64,000 bases of DNA from Heliocidaris erythrogramma (lineage: Eukaryota; Echinodermata; Echinoidea; Camarodonta; Echinometridae): NCBI GenBank assembly GCA_025617745.1, contig CM046855.1, positions 44,755,313 through 44,819,312 on the forward strand, in the 5' to 3' direction. Each line of letters begins with the position of its first letter. Positions within the stretch are counted from its first letter, which is position 1. Under the pieces are notes generated by a model. That model was not told the origin of the DNA. It ran no database searches and saw only the letters and a list, made by a program, of their open reading frames with translations. A program made the translations under genes and the position numbers. Positions 23,961-37,663 of the stretch are shown here, piece by piece.

Positions 23961-24149
23961 TGAACACCGTGAATTCATATTCCTGAATTGCTTTCTATCA
24001 AAGAAAACTGAACTCTACTTACAATACGCGATTGCTGATGACAATTTTCATTTCAGCCCCAAAAGTTGCTCTTCTATATCCAAGATTGAAAATCAAGTGG
24101 ACTACCGTCTGTGGCTGGTTTCAGAAAGAGGCAGTATGTGACGAAATGA

Positions 24150-27100
24150 AAACATGAAATTTATTATTTCAAGAAAGTAGTGAAATGAATATCACTGATG
24201 ATGATGTAAATTTAAGTACATGTATCTCCCTTTTCATGTATATAAAATATAAACATACTTTCCAAACAAAATGTGCTCTAAATAACATCAAAAACAAGAA
24301 TTGTCTGACTTACCAATAAAGCTCCTGAAGTGTTGACTGACAAGAAGAACAATCTCTTTGAATGTCTAAATAAAATGGCCTCTCACTACAATAGCTGAGG
24401 TTCATTGGAGAGAATATCTTTGATGTATTTCTTAAATGTACACATTTGCAGTCACGAGTACAACTAGATATTTTCTACCATTCCAAATCTTGTATCATGG
24501 ACTTTCACACGTATTCCATCTGCCTTCAAGAACTACCTACACATTTGAAGGTTATTTTTAAAATGTAAAATTCTTAGTCCAAGATTAAAGTTGTTGGATA
24601 CCCGAGACGTCGGTGAAAAATCCACGACCATTGTTTTATGCACCATTTTCTCATATTTCAAGAGAAACTCGTCATTATATTATTTGAATCCATTATACAT
24701 GTATTTATACTGATCTAAGTGATCATTACCCGTACTCTGAAAATCACCTTGTCCAAAAAAAGTTCCTATATCAAGGTTTGTGATAAACTCAATAAATTGT
24801 ACATTTATTGTGTTAAGAATATCAAGTGTTTTGTTTATATCTTTGATTTGCTGTATGTACATCTGCCTTCCCATGATCATGTATATGTGGGCTGCAGTCT
24901 ATTCTCTTTATGTCAAAGTCTACAGGATCATGCAAGATAGATGGAAGATAAAGAATTAAAATGGCATTTAACTGGCAAAACTTGAACAGCGCCACCTTAC
25001 AGTAACTGCTAAATTGAGATTATAATTTGAAAATTGATTGCATTTTATTTTGAATTTTGACAAACGGCTGTTTGGTATTAATAGGTACATTTTATATTTC
25101 AAACTAATTGTTCTAAGCATCTACAAACGAGAATGGGGCATGATGGGAAATTTATAGGCACTGACAACTTACCAAATGCTGCTGAAAGATTGCCCCATTA
25201 GGAGCTTCTTCAATTTACTGTCACTTTAAAACAAAAGAATAACAACTTCATTATTATGAAACAGTTGCCTGTACATAACAGAATACAAGAAACACACATT
25301 CTGCATATCTTTTCCGTCTCCAAATTTATTCATGCTATATATTAATACATTCTTGAAGTTTGAGGTTTAAATCAAAATAAGAAATTTGCCATTGCAATTA
25401 AAGCCTGAATTGCACTACAGTGACATAGACACAAATAATTCAGCATTCACATAAGCATGTATATGTGGTAGGCACAATGGCATTATGTAGTTACTGTTGA
25501 CCTCTTGGAAGACACCGCACAAGCTTTGTAACACAAGCCTAACGTAATATTTTTATCTAGATGCAGTCACATTACAGAAATTTCCACGGTTATGTTCTTT
25601 ATCTCTACATTCATGTTGGCTTTGTATACATGTACATATACTGTACTCATGTAAAAGGGGGTCAAATTATTCAGCCACCTTCCCTTAAAGTTGAGTTCTG
25701 GTCATGAGATTGAATTGTGAAAGAAACTTTCTCAAACCAATTTGGAAAGGTTGATTATAAAGCACATAAGAATTGGTGAATGATGTAAGGTTTTGGAATC
25801 ACCAAAATGATAAGAAATTGACTCAATCCTGCTGAGAGTCACATGCACTGCACACAGAAATGTGTGTATGGGACTACACACAAATATTCTGCCTGAACAT
25901 TTCAGCTGTTTCTTGTCATAATTTGAATGTGAGAGCATTTGAAGAGCAATCCTTTTCAGGGGACATATCTACTATGATAATCTTCCAAACTAACATAAAA
26001 AGAATGAGAATGGTCACAAATTATTTGTTACCTTTCCCAGAACTCAATCGTCTCTTTAAGCATATATAATTGACCATTTTGTGTAGAAATGTCATCAACA
26101 CTTTGTACCATTTCATCCACTGATATATGGAGAAGAACATTGTATATTAATTCCTTCAAATTCATTTCATAAAAGTAATATTCATTTTCTTTTTATAATA
26201 TTGAAGTGATCAATTCTGAGTGGAAACTCAATATGGGATCTGACAATTTGACTACACACTTTGCTCACAAAATTGGCAGGTATTGCACTTAATACATACA
26301 CAGCAATCATGTTGAACATAAATACCCATGAGGACATATTGTACATGTTTGTATTCTGGATTCAGCAGAGACAGAAGAAGATATGGCTAAAGTTGACATC
26401 ATATATTTAGTCTGTGAACATGAGTAAGGATGTATAAATAGTGGATAATGTCTACATCAAAAAATTATCAAGCAGCATCTGTGATTATCAATTAAATCAC
26501 AGTACACAAAGTACATGTATGGAACAACATTTATATCTTCTTTGGAACTATAAAAAAATAATATATGTAGTCTTTGAGAGCAGATTTTCTGGGGAATATG
26601 ACCATCATACACCATTAAATGTCAACAAACCTTTTCACTTTACAGGCATGGCTCTACACCCCAATTAACTTCTTTGTAAAGTCGTCAAAGCTTTTGAATT
26701 CCTAATGTCTATCGAAGCCCTCCGCTGAGCGAGGAGCAGAAATCCTCGAAAATTCACATTCTCGTATCTCCCTCATTTGGGCCTTAAATATCATGAAAAT
26801 TCCAGAGTCGATAGGAAATGATGATATTATGCTTCATATTAATTTTCACTGAAAACGGTTGAGTATTTTTTGAGATATGAGTATTTTTCTGTTTCAGAGG
26901 GCCGAAAAGAGGTTTTGTTTTTTTCCTCGATTTTTTTCCCCGATTTTTTTCCCGAAATGAATACGCAAACAAATAATATATTGCTAAACTTTAAACTCAA
27001 GTCTCACTCCCTGGGCAGTTTCAAGTTTGCGTAGTTAGTAGTTTTGTGTAAAACTGCCATCAAAAATACTGAAATCCTTGCAATCTGATTGGCTGAGAGC

Positions 27101-29564
27101 AAATTTGTCGGTAACAATCACTGACAAGACACGCCCCCTGTTTAGCGTACACTTGAGTTGAAACCATCCTACATGCACCGCTATACGTGGGACTACACGC
27201 CAAGAACGGTAGAGGGTTCATGAATGCATTGCCTTCGATTTTTTCCCCGACATAACCGTTCAACGGATGATTATGAAAAGATATTTCGAGGATCCCCTCA
27301 ATATACTTTGATTTTTCATATGTGAAAGTTTTGATCTTGCGCAATGACAGCAAATGTGAAAAATAATGCTAAATTTTCAGACTTAAAAAAAAAAATATAT
27401 GGCTACGTATGGCTACGTAAACTCATTTCTCCAAGTTTTCACAAATTAAAAAATGATTTGACTATGAGTGATACTAATTATGGGTTAGAGCAACTCTTAT
27501 TCTGGAATTTGACGTTTAGTTCATTTCATTTGGTTGTTTCTAGGGTGAGATTTCACAATTTAGCTGAGACTCTTTGGTAGCAGTTTTACGTAACAAATTG
27601 TTTATTTTATGCAAATTAGGCAGGAAAGAGCGAAAGCTTATGGGCAGTTAATTGCAGTGTAGAGCCGCGACTGTTTATTGCAATTTTAGATCTGGAAATT
27701 ATTCATGGGAACATACAAAGTATAGCCATCAAATCATACGTACATGAATGTTGTACCGATGCCTATGATGGCCTGTGCCTATCTTAATAGGACTCAGTAA
27801 CTAACTTGTAATTTACATCTTTTATATTTCACATAATAAATGTAAGTACTGTAATATGATCAAAGAACCTAGATAACCTCTGTCTTGATGTTCACATGGT
27901 GAAATTAACATGTTCACTGCAACCACAGGGTAAAGTAACTGGCTGATGAGTTGCAAATAAAGATATTTTAGCGCATTACAGGTAGCAGGCCAACATATAA
28001 TTCTCTTTACACTGTACATTCAAAGGCCCAGGCTTTATAAGATGATTATGAAAATACATGTAGTGACTCGCTTTTGAACTTTTAAAGCTGGCAATTCTCT
28101 TCAACTGACTTTCACATGATGACTTCCAAACATTTCGCATATCTTAACGACAGCTGGCTAATTAAGTAGTCTAGATTTTTTTTTTTTAAACCCGTGTATA
28201 TACTTATGCATCTCACGTATAAATCTGCAACTGTCGCCACTGTAGACAACATTCTTTTCTGGCAGAGACATTTGGTTACCATAGTTTGTTGTGGTCACTG
28301 TCCAATCACTTTGTTTCCAAACCATGCTTTCTGGTAAAGGTTTTAGAGTTTACTATACTAGCCCTGCTTACATATCACTGGGCTCAACATTGCAATACTT
28401 CCAGCGATATCATCGTTCACCAGCAGATGACCCATTTTCCAGCTCACGTACAATGTCACTCCTGCTAAAGAGCACTGGATTCATTCCATCGCATCACTTG
28501 AACGATCAAGGCATTGCACTAGGTATTTTGTGAACTCTTTTTCACCAGCCAGTTGGAATACATGTATTATAATCAACATTTCCTTTTCACTAACCAGAGG
28601 CAACTTGCTTCATGCAAACAGTTTTGTACATAAATGACGGGATAGAGCAATATCCAAGCTTTTTTTTCTTTGGGAATCAACGAAGAACCATCACCCAGAT
28701 ATTCTTCTTTTAAATACCGTTTTCATTACCATTGCGACATTGAGACAGTTACCTAGAAATACCAGTTGAACCAGTGGCCCGTTTACTTCAACGGGCAACA
28801 CTCTAACTCTACTCTGCTACAAATTCTAAGGTAAGATACACTCGAATTCTAACACATGCTTTGAGATGTTCTTGCCTGTATGAAATATACAGAGAGTTTC
28901 AAGGTTATTTCAAGTACTTTACTACATTTGTTAAAGAGGACTAAATCACCTTGATTTAAAAAAAAATCATTCTTTTAAAGCTAGTTCACGTATGTATAAA
29001 ATCAACCCAAAAAACTTTACCCAGTATTCTACAAAACGTTCATGAAGAGCAAAAGAGATAACAGAATACACCCAGAACACAGAACTTGAGTCGGACTTGA
29101 GCTTCATGCATACGAGTGTGCGTACAGGTTCATTAGGTACAAATAACATACCGACTAGTTGCTTTTACCTTCATTTACAGAGTATTTAACCTTGCAATTT
29201 CTCTTTACATAAGTAATATTTTGAATATATACTGGCATGGAGATGAAAATATTCAGAGAAAATTATTTTTGGTGCTTGGACCTGTTGAAGTACGATAGGC
29301 TTATAATCAGTTGTAACACTCCTTGAATAGACAGTTATTCTGCTTGAGCTGTATAATTAATAGCTGGGCTCGTGTAACACTGATCATTCTAAATGTTATC
29401 CACTTGTCACGAACTTTTAACACTGACCTTAGGGTCCAGCTAAAAAAAGATAACTGAAAATAAAGTTTAAGTACAAAGCTTTTTGCGGCAGCACCATGAT
29501 CTTTGGCATGAATTAGTGACACCATCGGGGTGGTTGCAGACTAAATGTCAATGCATCTCAACTC
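24150..29564. other. Spacer between convergent Gemin6 and DHX57
   Basis: No exon recognised. AATAAA signals near 24314 and 24368 could end the Gemin6 transcript. A partial copy of the 'AAGCGTTTTGTC' MITE core (TGAAATCCTTGCAATCTGATT) lies near 27070-27130. The rest is AT-rich and should include the DHX57 3' UTR on the minus strand. Confidence 0.45.
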
Positions 29565-32500
29565 TCACTGGGTACTGATGAGCTGTACGATGGCCGCTAT
29601 GATGCGGCTCCCTCTAGGACAGGTCCCTAGATCCATGTCTGGCTGCTGGATCTTATCAGCCAGGAGCTGATCCAGTTCTCTCCTTAGCTCCCTCATCAGC
29701 TCACCAACCTTCATGGATAAATAAAAAGATCAAAATGAGACTTACACTAACTTAGCTTTCTGAGAAAACTGAAATGTATCAAACTCGTCTATATTTTACT
29801 TTGTATACTTATGGTTTCTTGCCAGTACTATACTATACTTTATTCAAAACATCAGCTTCCTATCACAATTATATAAAAGAGATTTTAAAAGCTTAAAGAC
29901 ACTCTAGATAAAGGTAAAAGCAAAATGTGATTAGACTAGTCAATGCACGCACACACAAAATAATTCCAAGTCAACTTTCATGCGTGCATTGACATGAAAT
30001 CATTTCCCCCTTAAATTCTTCCATACTTAAACCAATGGAAAGTCTCATGATTTTTTAAAAGTAATTTAATATCTTCTGATGATATCAATATTCTTTTATT
30101 TTTGTGATTTGGTGACAATTATTTCATACTAGGTACCTTTGTAATAAAAGATGATACTAAAATTAGTCAGGCAGACAAGATATGTGTTTCATGGTGTAAG
30201 CACAAAACCATTTAAGGGTAAAGTAAGAACCGAGTGTGGAGAAGCATGTAACACCCATGAAATAAAAAAGCACAGTTAACTCTTTCAGTGCCGATGGCAT
30301 GTATATGTGACAGATACACTTGTCATTTTCATTCACCAATTACTCGACCACAGGAAGGGTATATGATGATCAATGTATATCAAAATTTTTAGCATAAATC
30401 AAGCATTCTAAAAATCTAAATATATGAATATAATTATATGCTACTATAAAAAATTTCAGAGAAAATTTCAGATTTTTAAAAAGATATTACCGTATTTCAA
30501 CATTAAACAATAGTAAACAAATGAGAAACCAAAAAATAATGGACAAAAAGAAACTCGAATATAATTTTCAATGATTCTTACCCCTAAAGCTGAGTAAAGT
30601 AATATTGTTTAATATCATAAGAAATGGTAATAAATTTTTACAAGTTATTTTAGACTATATTTTGTGAAATAATAAATATTTAATGAAGTGGAGACACTTG
30701 AAAAGTATTAAGCATTGATCACATTTCGGTAAAATTTTGAAGAGAGGTAAAACCCTTGGCACAGTAAGAGTTAATTGTTAGTGAACATGGGATTTGACTT
30801 GGGTAAATTTTACCTCAATAGACCTGACCCGGAACTGAATCCATCCGTTGTCAAGGGAGATGATGAACTCTCCGGCCTTGAGGTCAATGTTGAGCTCACA
30901 TCCTCCAAAGAGGAGCAACGGGTAGACAGACACCATGCTGCAATCACGGATGTAGACCTGGTGAGGATGATACCAAATGATTTTTGAGAGGGTTGTTTGT
31001 TCAACAATAGATCAATAGAACTAAATCCAATATCCAGGGGGCTCATGCACAGAGACCCTACAAATATCAGAACCTCCAGACAATTTATTGTGGAGGCCTG
31101 CAATATTATATTTACAAGTATAATAAAGGTATTAAGGATCAGCAGTCAACCAGTTAATACCATTTGATTTTGGCATAAAAAGGCCCCACCATGATATATC
31201 ATAATCAACAGGTATTATCTATACCCCCCCCCTTGCAAAAAAAAAAAAAAATGGTGAGCGAAATGTTACTTTTAGAAGAAAAGACATGAGTAATTTATAA
31301 TTTATTAAGTTTTCTCAATATAATATGTTTATCATATGTCCAGTGAAAATGGAAATATATACTTATTTGACATACTATTAAAAGAAACTCAGTTTACTTG
31401 AATTTATCTTTTATAGTACACCATCCATCACAAAAGGCTGTATAACAGTCAACTTCTTCTGCAATGTGCAAAGTCATACCTTTGATGTTTTGACTTTCTC
31501 CAAGAATACAAGATATGGGCTCTCAAAGTACCTCACTTGGAAGTTAACTGACTTGGGATGGACACTCACCTATGGAAATAAGCAAATACAGTCAAACCTG
31601 CTATAGCGACCACCTATATAGAAAGGCCACCTGTCTATAAAGACCACAATTTTTGTTTCCCTTGAACAATGTTTCTCATTAAAATATGTATTAAAGGAAC
31701 CTGTCCATAAAGACCACCTGCCCATAAAGACCACCTGCCCATAAAGACCGCTTTTCTTGTCTCCCTTGAGTGGTCTTTATAGACAGGTGTCACTGTATCA
31801 CAAACTATGTATATCTGTTTCCATGGCAAACATTAATAAGTAGTAACAGTGGTCAAGAAAATAGATTTGCATTGATCAATAAATATCTGGATACATCATT
31901 GAGAGCCATACATTAATTTTGTTTTGTTTTGTTTTAAAGACCATTCTAAAAGAGCCATGTTTTTGAAAAATTAAACTGGCCTTTGGTCTTCTTCCAGTCA
32001 TGGTGAAAACAATAAAATATGTCATGGTTTATTTGCTTTAAAAGTCTAAGTATACATAGCTTGAACTATGTTTTAGCTTTACTTCTCAACATTTGCTTCA
32101 AAGGTAAGATTCTTCATACAAAAAGGAGAATCTACAATGGAATTACAATTGTCAATTCTTAACAGAGAACACTGCAACGAGCTGATCAACAAATTAGAAC
32201 CTACAGTTTGTTCTAAGGCTACTGACTGTATTTTACCTAGCATTGTCATAAATCTCACAATTTCATTTACCAAAACTAAATTTTCACAATTACTACTATG
32301 ATAGAAGTTTAAGATATTAATTTTATTTAAAGAAAACCATAACGCTTGAGACTTACATATCCATCATCTTTGGTTTTGAATTTAAGTTCCTGGGCCTTAG
32401 GGTTCATAGGGACAGCTCCTGCACTAGACTGGGTGTACTTGGCCTCCGGGGTCAGGACCTGGACTACATTGGGATAGAGAGCAGCGCAGAGTACCGCAAC

Positions 32501-35500
32501 CACAAGCTTGTCATTGCTGGCATTCACGTTGATCTGTTAGAAATCAGGGAAGTAAATATGAGTAAACTAAAAAGATGATATTTATTTGTGACCAAGATTG
32601 TTTACTTTATATTCTTTTTCATCCATCAGCTGATATTCCTATGAGCTGCTTTAAATTTCATTCAGGTGAGAATATTTCTATGAAAAAGACAAAGAGAGGC
32701 ACAGTATAGAGGGAGGGGGGGGGGAGATTGGTCCCCTCTAAAGGCCATCATTGCTTGCATCTTACCTGAGGCTCACATGCCTTGATTATCAAGTCACCGT
32801 AACCGTTGGATCTCCTGTCCATCTGACGTCCCGTCATGCTCAGACTCACAAAACCAATGCTGCTGAGTAGCTCTGCAAACTGATGCTTCATACTAGCTAT
32901 CATCTGCAAGATGAAGGAACAGAAATGGACATTTCATACCTAGCATGTCTTATTTCATCTTTCCAAAGCTATGCAGCTATCCTCAGCCATGTGTCAATAA
33001 TGTTCCAACCATAGGTACAAGCAAAAGAAATTATGCTTCACAATAAAGGTACCTGCTTCTGGGTTTGAAAGAATGCAGCAAATGTAAGAATACTTTATAG
33101 TCCAAAAACACTGTTCAATGTACAGATTCGTGGGCTGGATTTGCCGCCAACAGCATGGAAGGGGTTAAGACTAAAGATACAGTAGGTACATACAGGAAGA
33201 GAAACATGTTTTGAGAACAGATCTATACTTACAGTTGCTCTTCAACATACCTGCAATGTTTTCACGGACAGAAAGTTCTCATGACAGAATCTGTAGCTAA
33301 AGTAGTTGCTTCTTTCCACAGCTGTAGTCCAACCCTGGAAGAGAAAAGTTGTAGAGATATGTATCTGATCTAAGGGGGTTTGCAAGAAAGTTGCAAATTG
33401 TAAAGCAAATTAGAACAACCATTCTGAATGGTTCAGGGTCTGCCCATTCAAGAAGATGCGCTTGCAACAATGATTGTGATTGGTCAGTACCGATCAGTTG
33501 CTACTTGGAATCAATCGCAACTTTCTTGCAACACCCCATATGATGATCAATCAGGGGAGCATTTCATCAAGCGTTTTGTCGGTGATTTTTACTGACAACT
33601 GTTATAAGCTATTGAAATCCTTGCATCTGATTGGTTGGGAGCAAATTTGTCAGTAAAAATCACTGACAAAACGCTTGATGAAATGTTCACCAGGAGTTCT
33701 TATGTGCACTGCATCTCAGTTCATTCACACTAGACTCGGTGGAATTCCTATAACTGATATGTGTACAAATTTTGTATGTAGCTGAAACATCCATGGCAGA
33801 TGTGGTACATTGTCCTATTCAGGTTTTCTCACATCATGGCCTACGAAAGATCAGAGAGTGTGCAATTTGGTTCAGGAGAAGAATTTATTTTGCCCCCCCT
33901 CTTGGGGGCAGTTTCTTTGAAGTAGTGTAGATTGATGGTATGTGGACTGCATAAGACCAGTCAGTTACCACACTCGTTATTGGGGGAAATTGGCAAATTA
34001 CTTTCACCTAAGTCATTGATGAAGCAACGAAACAGAAATATAAAAATGCGGGATGGGGGGGGGGGGGGCAATTTGTTTGCCTTATTATGATTCAGATAAA
34101 AGTAAAGAGATGTAGAGTAGGAGCATGTTCTCACTTACCTTATATGCTCTCAGTAGAGTCAGGTGATCGCTATTACCCACAGCAAACTCCAGTCGCTTCT
34201 TATCAGCCTGGTCTCGCTTGTCAAAAGGCGCCATCTATAGGAGAGATAGTAAGAAATTCAGGGTGAAGAACATATACAAATACACAAACATTTGTGAAAT
34301 AGTGAGCAACACCTTGTATCGGTCTACAGTAATATATTCAGAGTACACATGACTTAAAAATCAGAAAACTGTCAATATTACCTGCTATTTTTCTAGAAAA
34401 GTAAGCATATTCACCTTGAAAATGATAAGCGGCTGAAAGATCTTTTTCAAAAACTAAATTTTCTTATGCTCTGCTACATACATGTAAATAATGTTGCAAA
34501 GTCCATTTTGATCAACCAAATTATATACTTCTTCATTTTAATACCTCTAACCTACACTTTTCAGTAAACGTACAAGTACACTGTAGTATATATGCACAGA
34601 TTGTAAGGTTTCACAGCATTACAACTGCTATGCTTCAACTGCATTATTGTTATTATCACTACTTATTTTGCACTGTAAAATCATCAACAAACAATATAAA
34701 ATATGCATACATGTACACTCATCATAAACCAAAAGAGTTTACACAATAATGTCATAGCCAATTGTGCACCAACCAAGCTGTTTGGGAAAGGAGCAGGTTA
34801 ATTGACTGCAGCCCACATACTTTCCTTCCTGCACCTGATCCAGGACATTTAGTATCTTAACATATGGTGTGTGATCTAGGTTGTGATTTAGGATATATAT
34901 TCCACACACATGCTGCTAAAAAGACAAGACCATGATCTAAATACATGTAAAGTGGAAACTCGCTATAACGAGCTCCAATATAACAAGATTCCTGATATAA
35001 CAAGGTAATTTTGCTGGTCCCAGGTCTTTGTATTCATTTGTTTATTTACCCTGATATAAAGAGATTCCTGATATGACAAGGTAATTGCCATGGTCCCAAG
35101 GTTCTTGTTATAGTGAGTTTCACCTGTATGTAGTTTTTTTTTTTTTTGCTTACAAATGGTGACCTGAAGCTGAGACTGGCTGCGATGGTTAGGACTGGAT
35201 CCAAGCACTGGAAGATGGCTCCAAACAGCATCAGCTTACCGATCCTTACATCCACAGGGAGAGAGGCAAGATGGTAGCCAAGAGACGTCAGGTCCTACAA
35301 GACCAAAGACACACCAAAGAGACTGAAACATTTTACACATTTTAAAGACTACTTGCACCTGCTTTAGAGAGAGAGAGATATATCAGATCCTGCAGGAACA
35401 AAGATAATCACAAACAACAAACATTTCACAAAACACTTGTCCCTATTATAGTATGCATATATTGATGGAGCCGATGTTGGAAAAATGATTTCCCAATGCA

Positions 35501-37663
35501 CAAGTGGATCCATACTGTAGGGAGAGTCTATATTACAGCCCCCTACTACATACATGTAACCTCCTGTTAAATATCAAATATAACCTTCCTCAGGGATCGT
35601 GGACTTTTGTGTTTTTTAAGCCCCCCCCCCCCCCCCCCCCTCCCCCCCCACCCACCTCCTCCCCACCCGAGATAAACTGTTGAAATGGTAATGAAGCAAC
35701 TGTACTGTATGTCCTTAGTTGAATTTGAGGGGCATATTACATGTAGCCTCAAGACTATCAAAGGGCTGTACATGTACATATAGTTTAATCATTTCCTGAT
35801 TGTTATGCTCATGTTGGATTGGGGGCCATAAAACACTGCTCTTCAGCATTTCGATTTTGCGCATATATTTTCTGGATCTACTAAAAGTCAAAAGGGCGTA
35901 ACTCATGAGCATGATGCTAACACCCTACTGGCTCTAAAAAAAGGATATTCAACTTTCAAATTAGGAAGGCAATTTAACATTTGTGAAAAAAATATTACCC
36001 AATGGAAGACAACAGGACATGATAATTACCCACGCCGATGAAATCGGCAGGGTTATGTAAAGGGCTCCGTATGTTTGTTTTTTTTGTTTTTTTTTTGTTT
36101 GTTTGTTTGTTTGTTTGTTTGTTTGTTTGTTTGTGTACAAGATAACAAGAGAACGGGTGAACGGATTTGCACCAAATTTTCAGGGAATGTTCAGAAAGTG
36201 ACAGGAAAGAATCGATTAGATTTTGGTGATGATTGGTTGACCCCTGCAAATTCTGTGTGACCTTGAACTTTTGACCCTGTAGTAAAGTATAGGAACTTCA
36301 GTTCAGAGAGTGACAGGATAGAAACTAGAAAGTTTGATGACCCCAAACTTCGCCTGCCGATGCAGAAATATTTTGGTCAATCAAAACACTCATTACTTCG
36401 TCTCACAAAAAATCTATTTCAGGTTTATGAATTTTAGAAGACTTTTAGACCCATTATTTGCTATTTCACTTCAAATCCGCACGAGCCTGCAATGAATATT
36501 CAAAGCCAACGTATCCCAGCAACAAGGGATTTTTCGCGCTTGAACTGTATTCTCGTTGCGAAATCGAAAGCGGCTAGGTATACGGTATACGTATAGCCTA
36601 GCACGTCTAATTTCTCCTATTTCTTATCTTCTGTGCATTTCTGTTTATTTTCCCCGGTTCTTTCCACTTTGTTGTGGAAGTTTTTGTGATTTATTTTATC
36701 CTAGTGGACGTGTAGTACGTGATTTTAATTGTTTTCGGTGAAAATCTGGTGCGTTTGTTCGACGTGAGTGAGTCTATCGCACTCGCGAGTGTTCGCGTGT
36801 GTTGATCTGAGTGAGTGGCTGAGTAGCTGTAGTGTACGTACATAACTATACACAGCACTGTCGCGAAGTGCCTGGGGCCGGTGTACCGGCTGACTGTAGT
36901 ACTGAGTGAGTAAGCTCTGTGCCTCGCATCATGCACGTCATTTTCAAGTCGAGATCCAACTTCTTTTGTCGTCATATTTATTTTATCCAAGCCCGATGAA
37001 AAAAAAACAACAACCCGAATTGCAATGTAAAGATAGAACATGAATACATTTACTAACACTGACATGACTGAACCAAGGCCGTACGCAGCGGGGAGGGGGG
37101 GGGCAGTTGCCCCCCCCCCCAGAAATGTCAAAATCATACTTTTTTTTAATCGGGTTTTAGACTTCAAGTTATGGGTTCCTTTGAAAGCGATCATCTTGCC
37201 CCCCCCCCCCCCCCCCAGGAAAAAAATTTCTGCGTACGGCCTTGGACTGAACACTGAATACAAATTGCTAACATTTTTTTCTCACCACGCCACGCTCTCT
37301 GACATGTCTAATCAATTACTTTTAGGGGAGGGATGTTTCAATAATAAAATATCTTTTTCAGAAGAATTTTTTCAAGGGTGGGGACACACAAAGCTATGAC
37401 CTGGATATGGCAAAATTTATTGGGGGGGGGGGGAGATGTGCCTCTTGTTATCCCCTTTGAATGGCTACTGCTTACAAAAATAATCGCAACAAAACAAAAC
37501 CTATTGGGTTAAGGCGTGGGTCTGCCGCCTTTGACAGCCTTTCTAGTTGCAGAAATGAGAGACAAACCTGATCTACTGAAAGGGCTCCTAAGTCTTGTAG
37601 TCTTTGGACAGCATCATCAATATTCTCATTCTTGGGAGGCTCCAATAACTTGTTCAAGACTTC
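29565..37663 (-). CDS. DHX57: DHX57 exons 17-25: helicase-associated and C-terminal region
   Basis: Nine exons, all phase 0 at both ends: 37568-37663, 35154-35294, 34139-34234, 33251-33334, 32766-32903, 32357-32533, 31480-31569, 30814-30957 and 29565-29708. They encode [82 protein letters not shown] and finally [18 protein letters not shown]-stop, close to the human C-terminus [18 protein letters not shown]. This is the HA2/OB-fold region that closes over RNA in DEAH helicases. Confidence 0.92.

Noticed and set aside
36691-37263. 190-codon minus-strand frame
   Set aside because: It runs through a MITE with G/C homopolymer runs; no domain and no codon signature.
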